Shown here: one piece after another, positions 18,294 to 27,186 of the stretch | Position numbering within the stretch: position 1 is the stretch's first letter | Layout: each line of letters begins with the position of its first letter | Source of the DNA: Trichomonas tenax | Lineage: Eukaryota; Parabasalia; Trichomonadida; Trichomonadidae | DNA: 35,412 nucleotides | Reading direction: 5' to 3' | NCBI GenBank assembly: GCA_023091735.1 | Contig: JALKBU010000522.1 | Location: forward strand, 1 to 35,412 | Notes under the pieces: generated by a model | What the model was told of the DNA's origin: nothing | Seen by the model: only the letters and a program-made list of their open reading frames with translations | Databases searched by the model: none | Position numbers and translations under genes: made by a program

Positions 18294-19529
18294 ATGGGTA
18301 AAAAAGGTGGAAAACCAAAGACTCAGACCGACGAAGACGAGGAAATGGCCTTCTTGATGGCTGCCGCTGCCGCCAACAAAGCGAAAATCGAAGAAAAAGT
18401 GAAGGAAGCGCAGATTCCGGATGAAGTCTTTAAAGATTTACCGGAACCACCGTCCAAATCACACACAGACGGCGTCTACGAGCCACGCTACACCATAAAG
18501 TACTCAGATGAGATGCTTGCGAAGGTCCAGATCGACACATCCGCTGAAGAAAGACTCGCAGAGTTGAAAGAGGCCCTTCCTTCGTTCAGAGAGGGTGGCA
18601 TCATCCACAACTCTGTCTGTGACTGGGCGATGAACAGCGGAATCATCCAACCAGGCGTTAATCTCAATGATATGTGCGCAAGGATCGAAGAAGGCGTCAG
18701 AAGGATGGTCAATTTCGAGCCGCCAGTCCGTGGCCTCGCTTTCCCATGCGGCTGCTCCATCAATCACTGCGCAGCACATTATTCTCCACTTCCAGGTGAT
18801 ACGAGAGTTTTACAGAAGGACGACGTCATGAAGATCGACTTCGGTGTCGCTATCAACGGATACATCATTGACAGTGCTTTCACAGTTTGCTTCGATCCAA
18901 GGTTCGATCCACTCATTGAAGCTTCAAAGAAGGCCACAGAGACAGCTGTAAAGATGGCTGGACCAGAGGCACGTATCAGCGAGATCGCAGACACAATTGA
19001 AGAGGTTATCACATCATATCAGCTTGAACTCAACGGAAAAATCATTCCATTGAAGCCAGTCTATAACCTCACAGGACACCAGCTCGGAAAGTACATCATC
19101 CACTGCGGAAAGTCAATCCCTATCTGCAAGAACAGCGGCAGCACAGACAAAATGTTGCCAGGTGAAGTTTTCGCGTGCGAGACTTTTGCGACAACAGGAA
19201 AAGGCATCGTTTACGATGACGGCATCACAAGCCATTTCATGACAAACAAGCACATCAACTCTAAGCCGAAGATTGGATCTGAGCGCAAGTTGTTGTCTTT
19301 GTTGCAGGACAACTTCAAGACAATGGCCTTCTGCCAGCGCTTCATCGAGAGAGCGGGCGACAGAGCTTACACATTGTCATTGAACGAGCTCGTCAAGAAC
19401 AAATTCGTCGATCCATATCCACCGCTCTCTGATGTTGTTGGATCTTACGTTTCTCAGCACGAACACACATTCGCCCTCTTTGAGGACCACAAGGAAGTCC
19501 TTAGCTGCCCAGTCAACAAAATGTTCTAA
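18294..19529 (+). CDS. MetAP2: Methionine aminopeptidase 2
   Basis: Cytosolic metalloprotease that removes the initiator Met from nascent proteins; 411 aa, M24 'pita-bread' fold, type 2. The N-terminus is short and charged (Lys-rich, then an Asp/Glu run). All expected catalytic positions are present: His162 in CAAHYSP, metal ligands Asp182 (KIDFG), Asp193 (IIDSAF), His262 (NLTGHQLGKY), Glu296 (ACETF) and Glu390 (QHEHTFAL). The region between His262 and Glu390 includes the extra helical part that marks type 2 enzymes, and DPYPPL near 373-378 also fits. In human MetAP2 the His matching His162 is the one modified by fumagillin. GC content is higher than in the neighbours, as expected for a well-expressed gene. 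Convergent with the coiled-coil gene, 90 bp between stop codons. Confidence 0.96.
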   Translation: MGKKGGKPKTQTDEDEEMAFLMAAAAANKAKIEEKVKEAQIPDEVFKDLPEPPSKSHTDGVYEPRYTIKYSDEMLAKVQIDTSAEERLAELKEALPSFREGGIIHNSVCDWAMNSGIIQPGVNLNDMCARIEEGVRRMVNFEPPVRGLAFPCGCSINHCAAHYSPLPGDTRVLQKDDVMKIDFGVAINGYIIDSAFTVCFDPRFDPLIEASKKATETAVKMAGPEARISEIADTIEEVITSYQLELNGKIIPLKPVYNLTGHQLGKYIIHCGKSIPICKNSGSTDKMLPGEVFACETFATTGKGIVYDDGITSHFMTNKHINSKPKIGSERKLLSLLQDNFKTMAFCQRFIERAGDRAYTLSLNELVKNKFVDPYPPLSDVVGSYVSQHEHTFALFEDHKEVLSCPVNKMF

Positions 19530-19619
19530 AAAGTGTAATAAAGGATTCTCTTTCTTATAAAAAATAAACAAAGGCAAAATATAATTTACAAGGCAAATGT
19601 AAACAGAAATAAATATAGA

Positions 19620-22238
19620 TTAATGTTCTAACACGCAGCATGGAGATGTCTGGAACATCTTCAGTTTCTCAAGGTCTCTTTGTGCCTGAATCATCAACTG
19701 CTCGAGTGATTGCTCGTCAAATGTCTGCTGATCGACGCCATACACGACACCGATAGTTCTAATGACGGATGAAATGAGAGCCTTCTTCTGCTCTATGAAG
19801 TCTGCTTTAATCTGAGAAGCGCGTTCTTGGATCTTAGATTCGATTGCAAGCTGCTGAGCAGCAACCTGGTTCTGCGCGTTCTGTCTCTCCTTCAATGAGC
19901 GATCTTTAGCTGCAGCAAGTTGTACTTCGAGAGCCTTTTGTGTTGCAGAAAGTTTCGCATTCTCTGAAACGAGTTTTTGGACTTCCTTTTCTGATTCCGA
20001 CAATGAGTTAATCAATTTTTGTGCATTGTCATTTGTCTCTTTGCTCTTGGCAGCGAGGACAGCGTTAGATTGCTCCAAAGCGTTCTTTGATGCTTCATAG
20101 TCATTCTTGCATTTCTCGAGTTCTTGTTGATGACTGGTCTTGAGTGAGCGAATCATCTTCTTTGATTTGTTGAATCTGCGTTCGCTTTCTTCGACAAATT
20201 GGGCAAGCTGAGAGTTGAGTTCCTCAAGGACTCTCCTGTGAGCACACTCCTGCTTCTTCAGTGCACGAGCTTGGATGGATGCAGCGATATCAACAGCCGC
20301 CTTCAATGATGCGACTTGTTCGGTGAGATTGTCAATTGATGTCTGTTTCTGCTGAATTTCACATTCGAGCTCAGCTTCACGTTCTGACGTTGACTTAGCA
20401 AATGCATCTGCAAGCTGCTTTCCGAGAGACTTGATTTCCGCTTCTTTGTTCTTTATGTCTGTCTCAAGAACATTGATTTTGACTTCGAGAATTTCGTTGT
20501 CGCTCTTGAGAGTGTCGCACTGAAGTTGGAGCTTCTCTAAACCGAGCTGGGTGTTTGTATCGACCTTGTTCTGCTGTACGAGAGCTGCCTGTGACTGCTT
20601 GAGGGACTTTCTAAGTGATGTGCGAGCATTGTTCAATTTCTCGACTTGAGATCTCAAATCTTCGATCATTGGTGGGATTTCTTCGATTCTATGAACGCCA
20701 ACAGCCTGAATAAAACCCTGTGCCTGTGCAAGGTCTTCAGCTGCAGCTGTAGCCTTCGCAAGCTGGCGCCTGAGCTGCATGTTGATCATGAACTGCGTCA
20801 TGAAGAGAGACATTATTTCGTCTGATGGAGAAAGGAGTCTCTGAAGTGTTTGGATTCTCTGATCAGCGTCGTCAGAGAAGAAGAAGTATGAAGGAATGTA
20901 CTTCGGATTGTCGAAAGAAATGGATTTGATGATTGGATCCACTTCAGAGCACTTTTGTGCGACGAAGGAAACGAAATTCCTGTCATCTTTAATTCCTGCT
21001 GTTCTAGAGAACTGTGTTTCATTGGCAGCGAGGTTCTTCAAGTCCTTGATTGTTGCTGCCATCATCTCAGCGTTGATTGTGGCCTTCTCTTCATTGGCTT
21101 GAGAGCTTTCTTCTAATTTTGTGCAGTTTTCTTGGAACTGCTGAAGAGATGTGTTCAACTCAGAGATTTTCTTCTCAGCTTCATTGAGAATGAGCTGAAC
21201 ACGCTGCTGTGGCTGATAATGCTCGTATTTGAGAATCTTTTGGCATTCTTCACCTAAATTGCCTGTGAATGGAACATTTAATCCGGACAAAGAGAATCCC
21301 TGTTCAGAAGCGATCTTGAGCTGTTTTGTATTCATCTGTGAACACTTCAATTTAAGTGAATCAACTTCAGATTTCAATGTTGTGCTGACTGTTTCTGTCT
21401 TACACATTACACAGTGTGACTTCTGGAGTAATACAATAAGTTGATCACGCTGATCAATCAAGTTCTCGATCTCATTTGCTTGAGATTTGACTGTCTCTTC
21501 AAGAGCTGAAATACTCTCCATCTTCATTTTGAGATCATCATTTAGACGTGTAATAGCGTTGGAATTTCCACCCTGAAGAGCCTGTTGCGTTCCTATTTGA
21601 AGTTTTAAGTCATCGATCTCTTGTTTGAGAAGTTTGTTTTCTGCTGTAACGTTCTGAATCGCTCTCTCTCCTTCTGCAATGGCGACCTTCAGTTGCTGAT
21701 TTGCAATGTTTGCTTCATTGTATTTTTCGAGAATTCTCTTCTTTTTCTTTTGAAGCTTCTGAAGCTCAACACCAGCGGCTTCGTTGAGTTCCTGTTTCTT
21801 TGCTAATTCAGAAACTAGGCCTTCTCGTTCTTTTCTCAACCTCAAATTTTTATCATTAAGTTTCTGAACGCTTTGAAGAGTGTTATTTAACTGTAATGTG
21901 ATTTTTGCGACTTCTTCTTTGTAGTTTTTGTCGTTTTCTTCTTTTTGACTGCTCATAATTTGAATTCTCTTGTTTAATTTCTTATTTTCTTCTGTTGATT
22001 CAGAAAGTTTGTCTTGGAGTGTCTGAATCTGCTGTCCGATCGATGATATCGAGTTTTTGTATGTCAATGCTTCCTTAAGTTGATTTTTGACTGCTTCAAG
22101 TGATGATTGGAGCTGATTATTCATCTCTTGGAGCCTCTCGTTCTGATATTTCAAATTTTGGACAGTAATGAACTTCGCGTGATCGACACTGCTCTCTTCT
22201 TTCTCTGTATTATAAGAACTTGAACAAGAATCTTCCAT
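19620..22238 (-). CDS. Long coiled-coil protein, 872 aa
   Basis: An intact frame rich in Gln, Glu, Lys, Leu and Ala with long heptad stretches over roughly residues 25-270, 335-400 and 500-830. Two breaks stand out: a CVMC pair with neighbouring His (around residue 275) and a less helical segment around residues 400-470 (KYIPSYFFFSDDADQRI). No head or motor domain, signal peptide or membrane helix is visible. Such proteins usually serve the cytoskeleton, basal bodies or Golgi; I cannot choose among these. The start is the first ATG. No TCA-YW initiator is obvious upstream. Convergent with MetAP2. Confidence 0.85.
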   Translation of the reverse strand: MEDSCSSSYNTEKEESSVDHAKFITVQNLKYQNERLQEMNNQLQSSLEAVKNQLKEALTYKNSISSIGQQIQTLQDKLSESTEENKKLNKRIQIMSSQKEENDKNYKEEVAKITLQLNNTLQSVQKLNDKNLRLRKEREGLVSELAKKQELNEAAGVELQKLQKKKKRILEKYNEANIANQQLKVAIAEGERAIQNVTAENKLLKQEIDDLKLQIGTQQALQGGNSNAITRLNDDLKMKMESISALEETVKSQANEIENLIDQRDQLIVLLQKSHCVMCKTETVSTTLKSEVDSLKLKCSQMNTKQLKIASEQGFSLSGLNVPFTGNLGEECQKILKYEHYQPQQRVQLILNEAEKKISELNTSLQQFQENCTKLEESSQANEEKATINAEMMAATIKDLKNLAANETQFSRTAGIKDDRNFVSFVAQKCSEVDPIIKSISFDNPKYIPSYFFFSDDADQRIQTLQRLLSPSDEIMSLFMTQFMINMQLRRQLAKATAAAEDLAQAQGFIQAVGVHRIEEIPPMIEDLRSQVEKLNNARTSLRKSLKQSQAALVQQNKVDTNTQLGLEKLQLQCDTLKSDNEILEVKINVLETDIKNKEAEIKSLGKQLADAFAKSTSEREAELECEIQQKQTSIDNLTEQVASLKAAVDIAASIQARALKKQECAHRRVLEELNSQLAQFVEESERRFNKSKKMIRSLKTSHQQELEKCKNDYEASKNALEQSNAVLAAKSKETNDNAQKLINSLSESEKEVQKLVSENAKLSATQKALEVQLAAAKDRSLKERQNAQNQVAAQQLAIESKIQERASQIKADFIEQKKALISSVIRTIGVVYGVDQQTFDEQSLEQLMIQAQRDLEKLKMFQTSPCCVLEH

Positions 22239-22350
22239 CCTGGGACCGTTTATTATTTAGAAAATGTAAAAAAAATCAAGAAAGTTTTAAGGTTCCTTCC
22301 AAATCGGTAAAAAGTAACCATAGACTACTCTATATCCGCGGTGATACAAC

Positions 22351-22495
22351 TTAATCTGCTTCTATCATCACCGCCAGATACTGCAGCCATGTGGTAATGA
22401 TTCCTTTATTCATTCTCAGTAACTTTAAAATGGCATCATTATCCAAATGCATTCTTCTCCTATGACACATCATTATCACACTTTCTTATACGAGA
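22351..22495 (-). pseudogene. Coding-like fragment, 47 codons
   Basis: An open reading ending in TAA on the minus strand, preceded by a stop. It includes MHLDNDAILKLLRMNKGII and TTWLQYLAVMIEAD, a plausible helical protein segment. Upstream sequence in other frames also looks partly coding (e.g. GPEYQCKYTRYRM), suggesting several frameshifts. No family recognised. Confidence 0.3.
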
Positions 22496-23432
22496 TTTAG
22501 ATGTTTTTATATGCCCTAAATCTAGGCCATTCTGTACCTAGTATATTTACACTGGTATTCAGGTCCTAAATAAACTCCTTTATAGAGATAAAATTACAAG
22601 GTGTCCAACTCTCGAAATCAAGCTATATTCTTAGTTATTGCATCCAATGCTTCTACACATTGATGGTATATCCACCATAGTACTTACAAAGGCTTTCATT
22701 AAATTTAACATGAGATCAAGTTTAATATTTGATCAAAAAGTCATAAAATAAGTTTGCCGTATTGTGCATTAAAGTACACATAAAAAATATATGCGTATCA
22801 TCTACATTAAATACAACATAAACAACTCTACATTCATATTCAAATAATAATATCTTTCTTTTTATTTTAGCAATCATATCTTTGAGCCTTAAGCATCGAA
22901 AATTTGTTCTATGTGTATGCAAACAATTGAATTACAAATAAAGAGTTGCATAAAAAAAATTTCTAATTTAAATATCATCAAAATATGAAAGGTCTCAAAC
23001 GATCATAATAAAAAAACACTGATTTGTCTGTAATAAATGTCTAATTTATGTATTAGAATGAACTGTTGTCCAAATAACAAAATTTTGATCGAATATGAGT
23101 TCGTGAGTGGAAAAAAGTGTATCCTAATGGGGAGAAGCACTTAAAGGAACTCTGACGATTAGTTATTAGGATTAGGTTTTAAAGTTAGGACTAAATCGAA
23201 GACTCATGAAAAATGTCACTTTTCTTCAAATTCTTATCGCTGATTTGATCTCAAATATATGTGGAGAACATATTATTAATCCATTCCTTCGATTTTTTTC
23301 CTAAAATATTCAAAATTCAGATAGAAAAACACGAAAATCGTTTTTGAACGAACTTTTCGACAAATTTATTCATTTTTTCTATGTTGAAAAAGTGTGCTTC
23401 CCCAGAATTATTTTGGCCTTATTCGCGGAAAT

Positions 23433-23549
23433 TCATCTTCCATATACGATGTATAGCAGAAAAAGCCCGATCAAACCTCCGCCACTTTTTGCAAATTGAA
23501 CCAGTGTGTTTTGACACTCTTCTTCACTTCTGGGTGTGTATCGATTCAT
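23433..23549 (-). pseudogene. Short coding-like frame, 38 codons
   Basis: ATG to TGA on the minus strand (MNRYTPRSEEECQNTLVQFA, then KSGGGLIGLF). The same DNA gives another coding-like reading in a neighbouring minus frame with two stops (THPEVKKSVKTHWFNLQKVA). One of these may be a shard of an old gene or mobile element; I cannot tell which. Confidence 0.25.
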
Positions 23550-23848
23550 TACTATATGGGGATACTATTTTTCACATTTAGGAAAAATAAGACCCATTTT
23601 TCAGAGTTGGACAGCGTGAATAAAATTTGACATATTTTTATTTGCATGTCAAATATCATATTTTACATGACATTTTAATTATATGTGATAATTTCTGCGT
23701 TTAATGTTTTGGGATAGAATTACGAGAAGGAGCAGATCCTTATTTTTGATAAATTTTATATTTTAGAACTAATTTTGAAATGTCAGAATTTCAATTTAAG
23801 CATAAAAGATGAAAGAATGGGTGAGTAGGATAAAAATGTAGTTTTACT

Positions 23849-24874
23849 TTAAATCAATCTCTGAGAGTTGATGAATTCGCCACCATTGTGCTTACGCCAG
23901 AAGAAGACACCAAGACCAACACCGACACCAACAACAACAACGACAATAGCGACGATGATCCATGGAAGGATGGACTTCTTGAACTTCAACTTGGAGTCGA
24001 CGACACCTGTGTTGTAGCCCTTGTAGATGTACTTGTACTGCTTGTCATGTGTGCACTCTTCCTTGTAGTTTTCCCATCCGTTCTTGCCTGGAACGTTGAT
24101 TTTGAGAGCTGTGTTGTTGAAAATGCTGAATGTGTTGTCAGCAACGCCCTCTGGTGGGTCAGCTGGGAAGTTGAGTGTAGCCAAGGCAGAGCAGTTAGCG
24201 AAGAGATCAGCTGATGAGTCCTTAAGATATCTCAAGGAGGAAAGTGTGACCTCAACAAGATTCAAGCATTCATAGAACTGCTTTGAACCAATGAAGAGGA
24301 TGACGTTGGAAAGATCGATCTTGACGACGCTGGAACCACGGAAAGCGCTGTCGCCAACGATGAAAAGTCCTGGGAACTTAACACCTGTCTCCTTGTTGAG
24401 CTTTGTGCTGCGGAAAGCTTCGTTCTCAATAAGGTAGACATTATCGAAATCAATATCAACGAGACTTGTGCAGTCAGCGAAGGCTTCTTCACCAATCTGA
24501 AGAGCTGTTGGGATGTTAACTGTTCTAAGGCCAGCAAGGTTCTTGAAAGCACGGGATCCGATCTTCTTGATCTGTACAATAGAAACTTCAATAAGATGTG
24601 TGTAGTCTGTGAACAAACCATCTGGAATTGATGTCTCTGATTCATCCATCTGTGAAATGTTGAGCTTCTCGAGTTCCTTTAATGAGTCTGTCTTGAACTC
24701 AGACAATTTAAGCTTGGATTCAAGGACTGTTAAATCACGGATAGCACGCGAAGGACTTATTCCGGTGTATTTGTTGATGCAATCAAGGAGATTTGAGCCT
24801 TTTATTGTTGTGTCTGTGTTGAAAAGGATTTTGTAGTCTGCGGAGAATGCATGTAACGCGAAGAGAGAAAACAT
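23849..24874 (-). CDS. BspA-like leucine-rich-repeat membrane protein
   Basis: Predicted surface protein, 341 aa. A short signal peptide (MFSLFALHAFSA) precedes LRR_5 (TpLRR/BspA) repeats over about residues 60-270. They show the typical phrases IGSRAFKNLAGLRTVNIP, IGEEAFADCTSLVDIDF, IENEAF and VGDSAFRGSSVVKIDL. One Val/Gly-rich membrane helix at about 301-325 is followed by a 16-residue tail (WRKHNGGEFINSQRLI). The BspA-like family is greatly expanded in trichomonads and is linked to surface binding. A strong initiator lies 11 bp upstream. The protein is shorter than many family members but appears complete. Confidence 0.95.
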   Translation of the reverse strand: MFSLFALHAFSADYKILFNTDTTIKGSNLLDCINKYTGISPSRAIRDLTVLESKLKLSEFKTDSLKELEKLNISQMDESETSIPDGLFTDYTHLIEVSIVQIKKIGSRAFKNLAGLRTVNIPTALQIGEEAFADCTSLVDIDFDNVYLIENEAFRSTKLNKETGVKFPGLFIVGDSAFRGSSVVKIDLSNVILFIGSKQFYECLNLVEVTLSSLRYLKDSSADLFANCSALATLNFPADPPEGVADNTFSIFNNTALKINVPGKNGWENYKEECTHDKQYKYIYKGYNTGVVDSKLKFKKSILPWIIVAIVVVVVGVGVGLGVFFWRKHNGGEFINSQRLI

Positions 24875-24882
24875 AAATAAAA

Positions 24883-24887
24883 AGTGA
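24883..24887 (-). promoter_or_regulatory. Initiator (TCACT)
   Basis: On the minus strand TCA(+1)CTTTTT with A(+1) at 24885, 11 bp before the ATG. This is the clearest initiator of the window. Confidence 0.75.
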
Positions 24888-25700
24888 AGAAAAAACCAAC
24901 AAAACGAAATCTATTAATTTAAGAGTCGAACGAAGTATAGCTTTTTGCAATAAAATCATGTATTAATTTTTGTGCACTTTACATCTTTGGTTGACTTCAA
25001 TGTCGGATACTGTCATAATTTTATTTTATTGCAAATGCGTGCTAATAAATATCTGTACGGTCTAAAAACAAAGTATTCTTTTGAAAATAACGAATTCTTA
25101 AATTTTGAACATCGACCAATGTCATGTTGAGCTTAAATTTGGGGTCTGTTTGATGTACATTATCCAAATAGCAAATAAAATTGTTGAAATGTGGCATAAA
25201 GTGTAAAGTTCTGTTGGCATTGGGAACTATAGAATGTGTGTGTGCAGAAAATACTCGCGAGGACTCGATCCTTTGTGTTCTGTGGTCACGCTAACAACAT
25301 TACGATGGCCACATCGATGATATCTTTTAGATTCTAAATCAGGTATCGTTATCCGGTATCCGAATGTAATTTCTACAAGTCTGTATACGAAGCTATGCAT
25401 ACTGCCACTTTGATATGACAATATGAGATAATATTCTTCTTTCAAATACTACAATAAAATAACACAAATCATATACATCTATTGTACATCAACTAATTTA
25501 TATATCTCAATCGGTTCAGAGTCGGATAACTATCTAATCTTCAGACAAAAACTACACAATAAAAAGCACATCATATACACCTATTAAATATCAACTAATG
25601 TATATCAATTTGTTCATAGCAGGAAGTCTATATAGCTAAAAAAAAGAAAGATATTTGAGGGATAGAGATGATTTACTTAAACCATCCGATAGCCCGATAC
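24888..25700. other. AT-rich spacer
   Basis: About 800 bp with a diverged tandem duplication (25446-25626). A 72-codon open frame at 25227-25445 (-) starts with TTG and has no ATG near its beginning; not accepted as a gene. Confidence 0.5.
25446..25626. repeat. Diverged tandem duplication, about 105-bp unit
   Basis: Copy 1 (25446-25530) and copy 2 (25550-25626) share, in order, ACAATAAAA, ATCATATACA, CCTATT/TCTATT, ATCAACTAAT and GTTCA. Just downstream of the IBD-domain gene. Confidence 0.6.
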
Positions 25701-26381
25701 TTACCAGAAGTCGCAACCAAAGGAAGCATCGAACCCAAGATCGATCTCTGAAAAATCATAAAACAATGAGTCAGAGAGATCGCTGCTGACTGCATCGACA
25801 GACACTGCTTGAGCTGGTTCTTGTTGAGGGGCAATGGCCTCTTTAACAAGAATCTCAACAGGCTGCTGAACTAAATGATTAATAATTGGGTTTTCTATTG
25901 GGGATGTTGATGGTGGGGAGCAGGAAACTGGCTGATCTAATCTCACAGTCCACTGACGGAGCTCAGCTGGGTTGTCCTTCAACGGTGGAATCATGGAAAT
26001 GATAGCTGCGGTAGCATCTGTTCTTTCCATTGAGAAGTTGAAGCCCATCTTGTGAAGAGATCCGTTAATGGAAGACTTGCATTTGACAACAAGAAGGCGG
26101 AGTTGGTGTGTGTTGACTGCGATGCCGCCTTCTGGAAGCCAGCAGATACCAGCAACGAGGTAACGGATCCAATCGTGGCCGTCACCCTTCTGGCAGAACT
26201 GCTTGATGGCTTGCATTGTCTCTGCGAAGTTCTCAACTCTCTTGTTGCGAATGTTTTTGCCATTTTGTGATGAGAGAGCCGTTCTGAGATACATGTATTG
26301 ATACCTGTCGGCGGTGCTTAAAAGCCCCCAGAACTTCGGGATGTCGTTGGTGATCATCATCTCGGACCGCGCGCAATACAT
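25701..26381 (-). CDS. Initiator-binding (IBD) domain protein, IBP39-like
   Basis: Probable DNA-binding transcription factor, 226 aa. The IBD winged-helix domain spans about residues 8-125 with the family's hallmark phrases: IPKFWGLL (14-21), a VENFAETMQAIKQ helix (49-61), the GICWLPEGGIAVNTHQLRLL run (78-97) and KCKSSINGSLHKMG (100-113). The prototype, Trichomonas vaginalis IBP39, binds the TCA(+1)YW initiator and, through its C-terminal part, the RNA polymerase II tail. Here ELRQWTVR (140-147) is followed by a Pro/Gln/Ser-rich linker and an acidic, aromatic end (DFSEIDLGFDASFGCDFW) that could recruit partners. It is shorter than IBP39. The start is the first ATG; an in-frame stop lies four codons upstream. 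Confidence 0.92.
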   Translation of the reverse strand: MYCARSEMMITNDIPKFWGLLSTADRYQYMYLRTALSSQNGKNIRNKRVENFAETMQAIKQFCQKGDGHDWIRYLVAGICWLPEGGIAVNTHQLRLLVVKCKSSINGSLHKMGFNFSMERTDATAAIISMIPPLKDNPAELRQWTVRLDQPVSCSPPSTSPIENPIINHLVQQPVEILVKEAIAPQQEPAQAVSVDAVSSDLSDSLFYDFSEIDLGFDASFGCDFW

Positions 26382-27186
26382 ATGACCTGTTTACAAAAAC
26401 CACTTTTATTACAGTTTTCTTCTCAATTCTGAGGTAGCCGAATTTGTGACAGATTTGCGGTTTTAATTACAATGGATTTATTACATTTCTTCTATTGCAT
26501 ATAAACTAAATATCGAAATTTTTCTGAGTTTTGATTTTTCTTCACAAAAAGTTACTTATAATATTATCTACCATATGAATAATTCTGATTATTACAACAA
26601 CTTACATGGCAAATCGAAATTTATGTGTCAAAATAATTTGTTCTCCTCTCGAAAACTTTTCAGCTTCTCAATATCCAGCAGCATAATCTTAAATGAATGT
26701 TTCAGTTAAGTTCCCATAATAGGAAATGAGTTGATTATCTCATCCAATGTTTATCTATTTTTGATACTCATATGCTGTAGTTTGGTGGAAAATACTATGT
26801 GGCTTTATGTATAGTACACGAATGTATTTCAAACATTATCACTAATAGTTTCAACAGAGTCTGTTTTGTTCCTTTACAAATTTAAATTGGACAATTATTC
26901 GTCTAAATTCGTGTTCAATGGTTCAAAATTAATATAATACTGCTAGCAAGTTTACTAGCAAAATATATAATTAATAGCACTTCACCAACACATGAACAAA
27001 GTCGAACATTCATTTTCAGTCTGTATCACAACAAATAACAAATTCTAACTAATGGCATTGATGTGGAAGATAGTCTATGAGTTATATATACCAATAATCA
27101 CTATGTCGAGTCATAAAAAATGTTATAGTCGTGTGTTTGGAAGAGAATTAAATTGTGAGGAATCTGGCCAAAAAAAAAAAAAAATA
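26382..27186. other. AT-rich spacer / divergent promoter region
   Basis: About 800 bp between the divergently transcribed IBD and ankyrin genes. TCACA at 27026-27030 and TCATA at 27110-27114 fit the initiator and are candidate start sites for the ankyrin gene. No gene or repeat seen. Confidence 0.5.

Larger units (their letters stand above)
22239..23848. other. AT-rich spacer with coding-like remnants
   Basis: About 1.6 kb. No intact gene. Two short coding-like pieces (22351-22495 and 23433-23549, both minus) are listed separately. A loose inverted repeat (23125-23142 against 23390-23410) surrounds part of it. Confidence 0.45.

Noticed and set aside
23125..23410. Loose inverted repeat around 23.1 and 23.4 kb
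   Set aside because: Matches TGGGGA...AGCAC only with gaps; weaker than the array hairpins and without a target-site duplication that I can see.
23381..23581. 66-codon plus-strand frame
   Set aside because: Cys/Phe/His-heavy translation looks like the reverse of coding-like minus-strand sequence.
25227..25445. 72-codon frame on the minus strand
   Set aside because: It begins with TTG, has a stop two codons upstream and no ATG until residue 16; no recognisable domain. Possibly a relic, but not supportable.
25510..25530. GGTTCAGAGTC-like tRNA T-loop word
   Set aside because: No cloverleaf can be drawn around it. I saw no tRNA or rRNA gene anywhere in the window.
26382..26400. Possible 3' splice site (AACAG) just before the IBD gene
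   Set aside because: It lacks the long branch-point/acceptor motif of known trichomonad introns, and the IBD domain is already complete without an extra exon.
27052..27186. N-terminal extension of the ankyrin protein
   Set aside because: Open and with an ATG and possible initiator, but the residues look non-coding and run through a poly-A tract; kept only as an alternative start.
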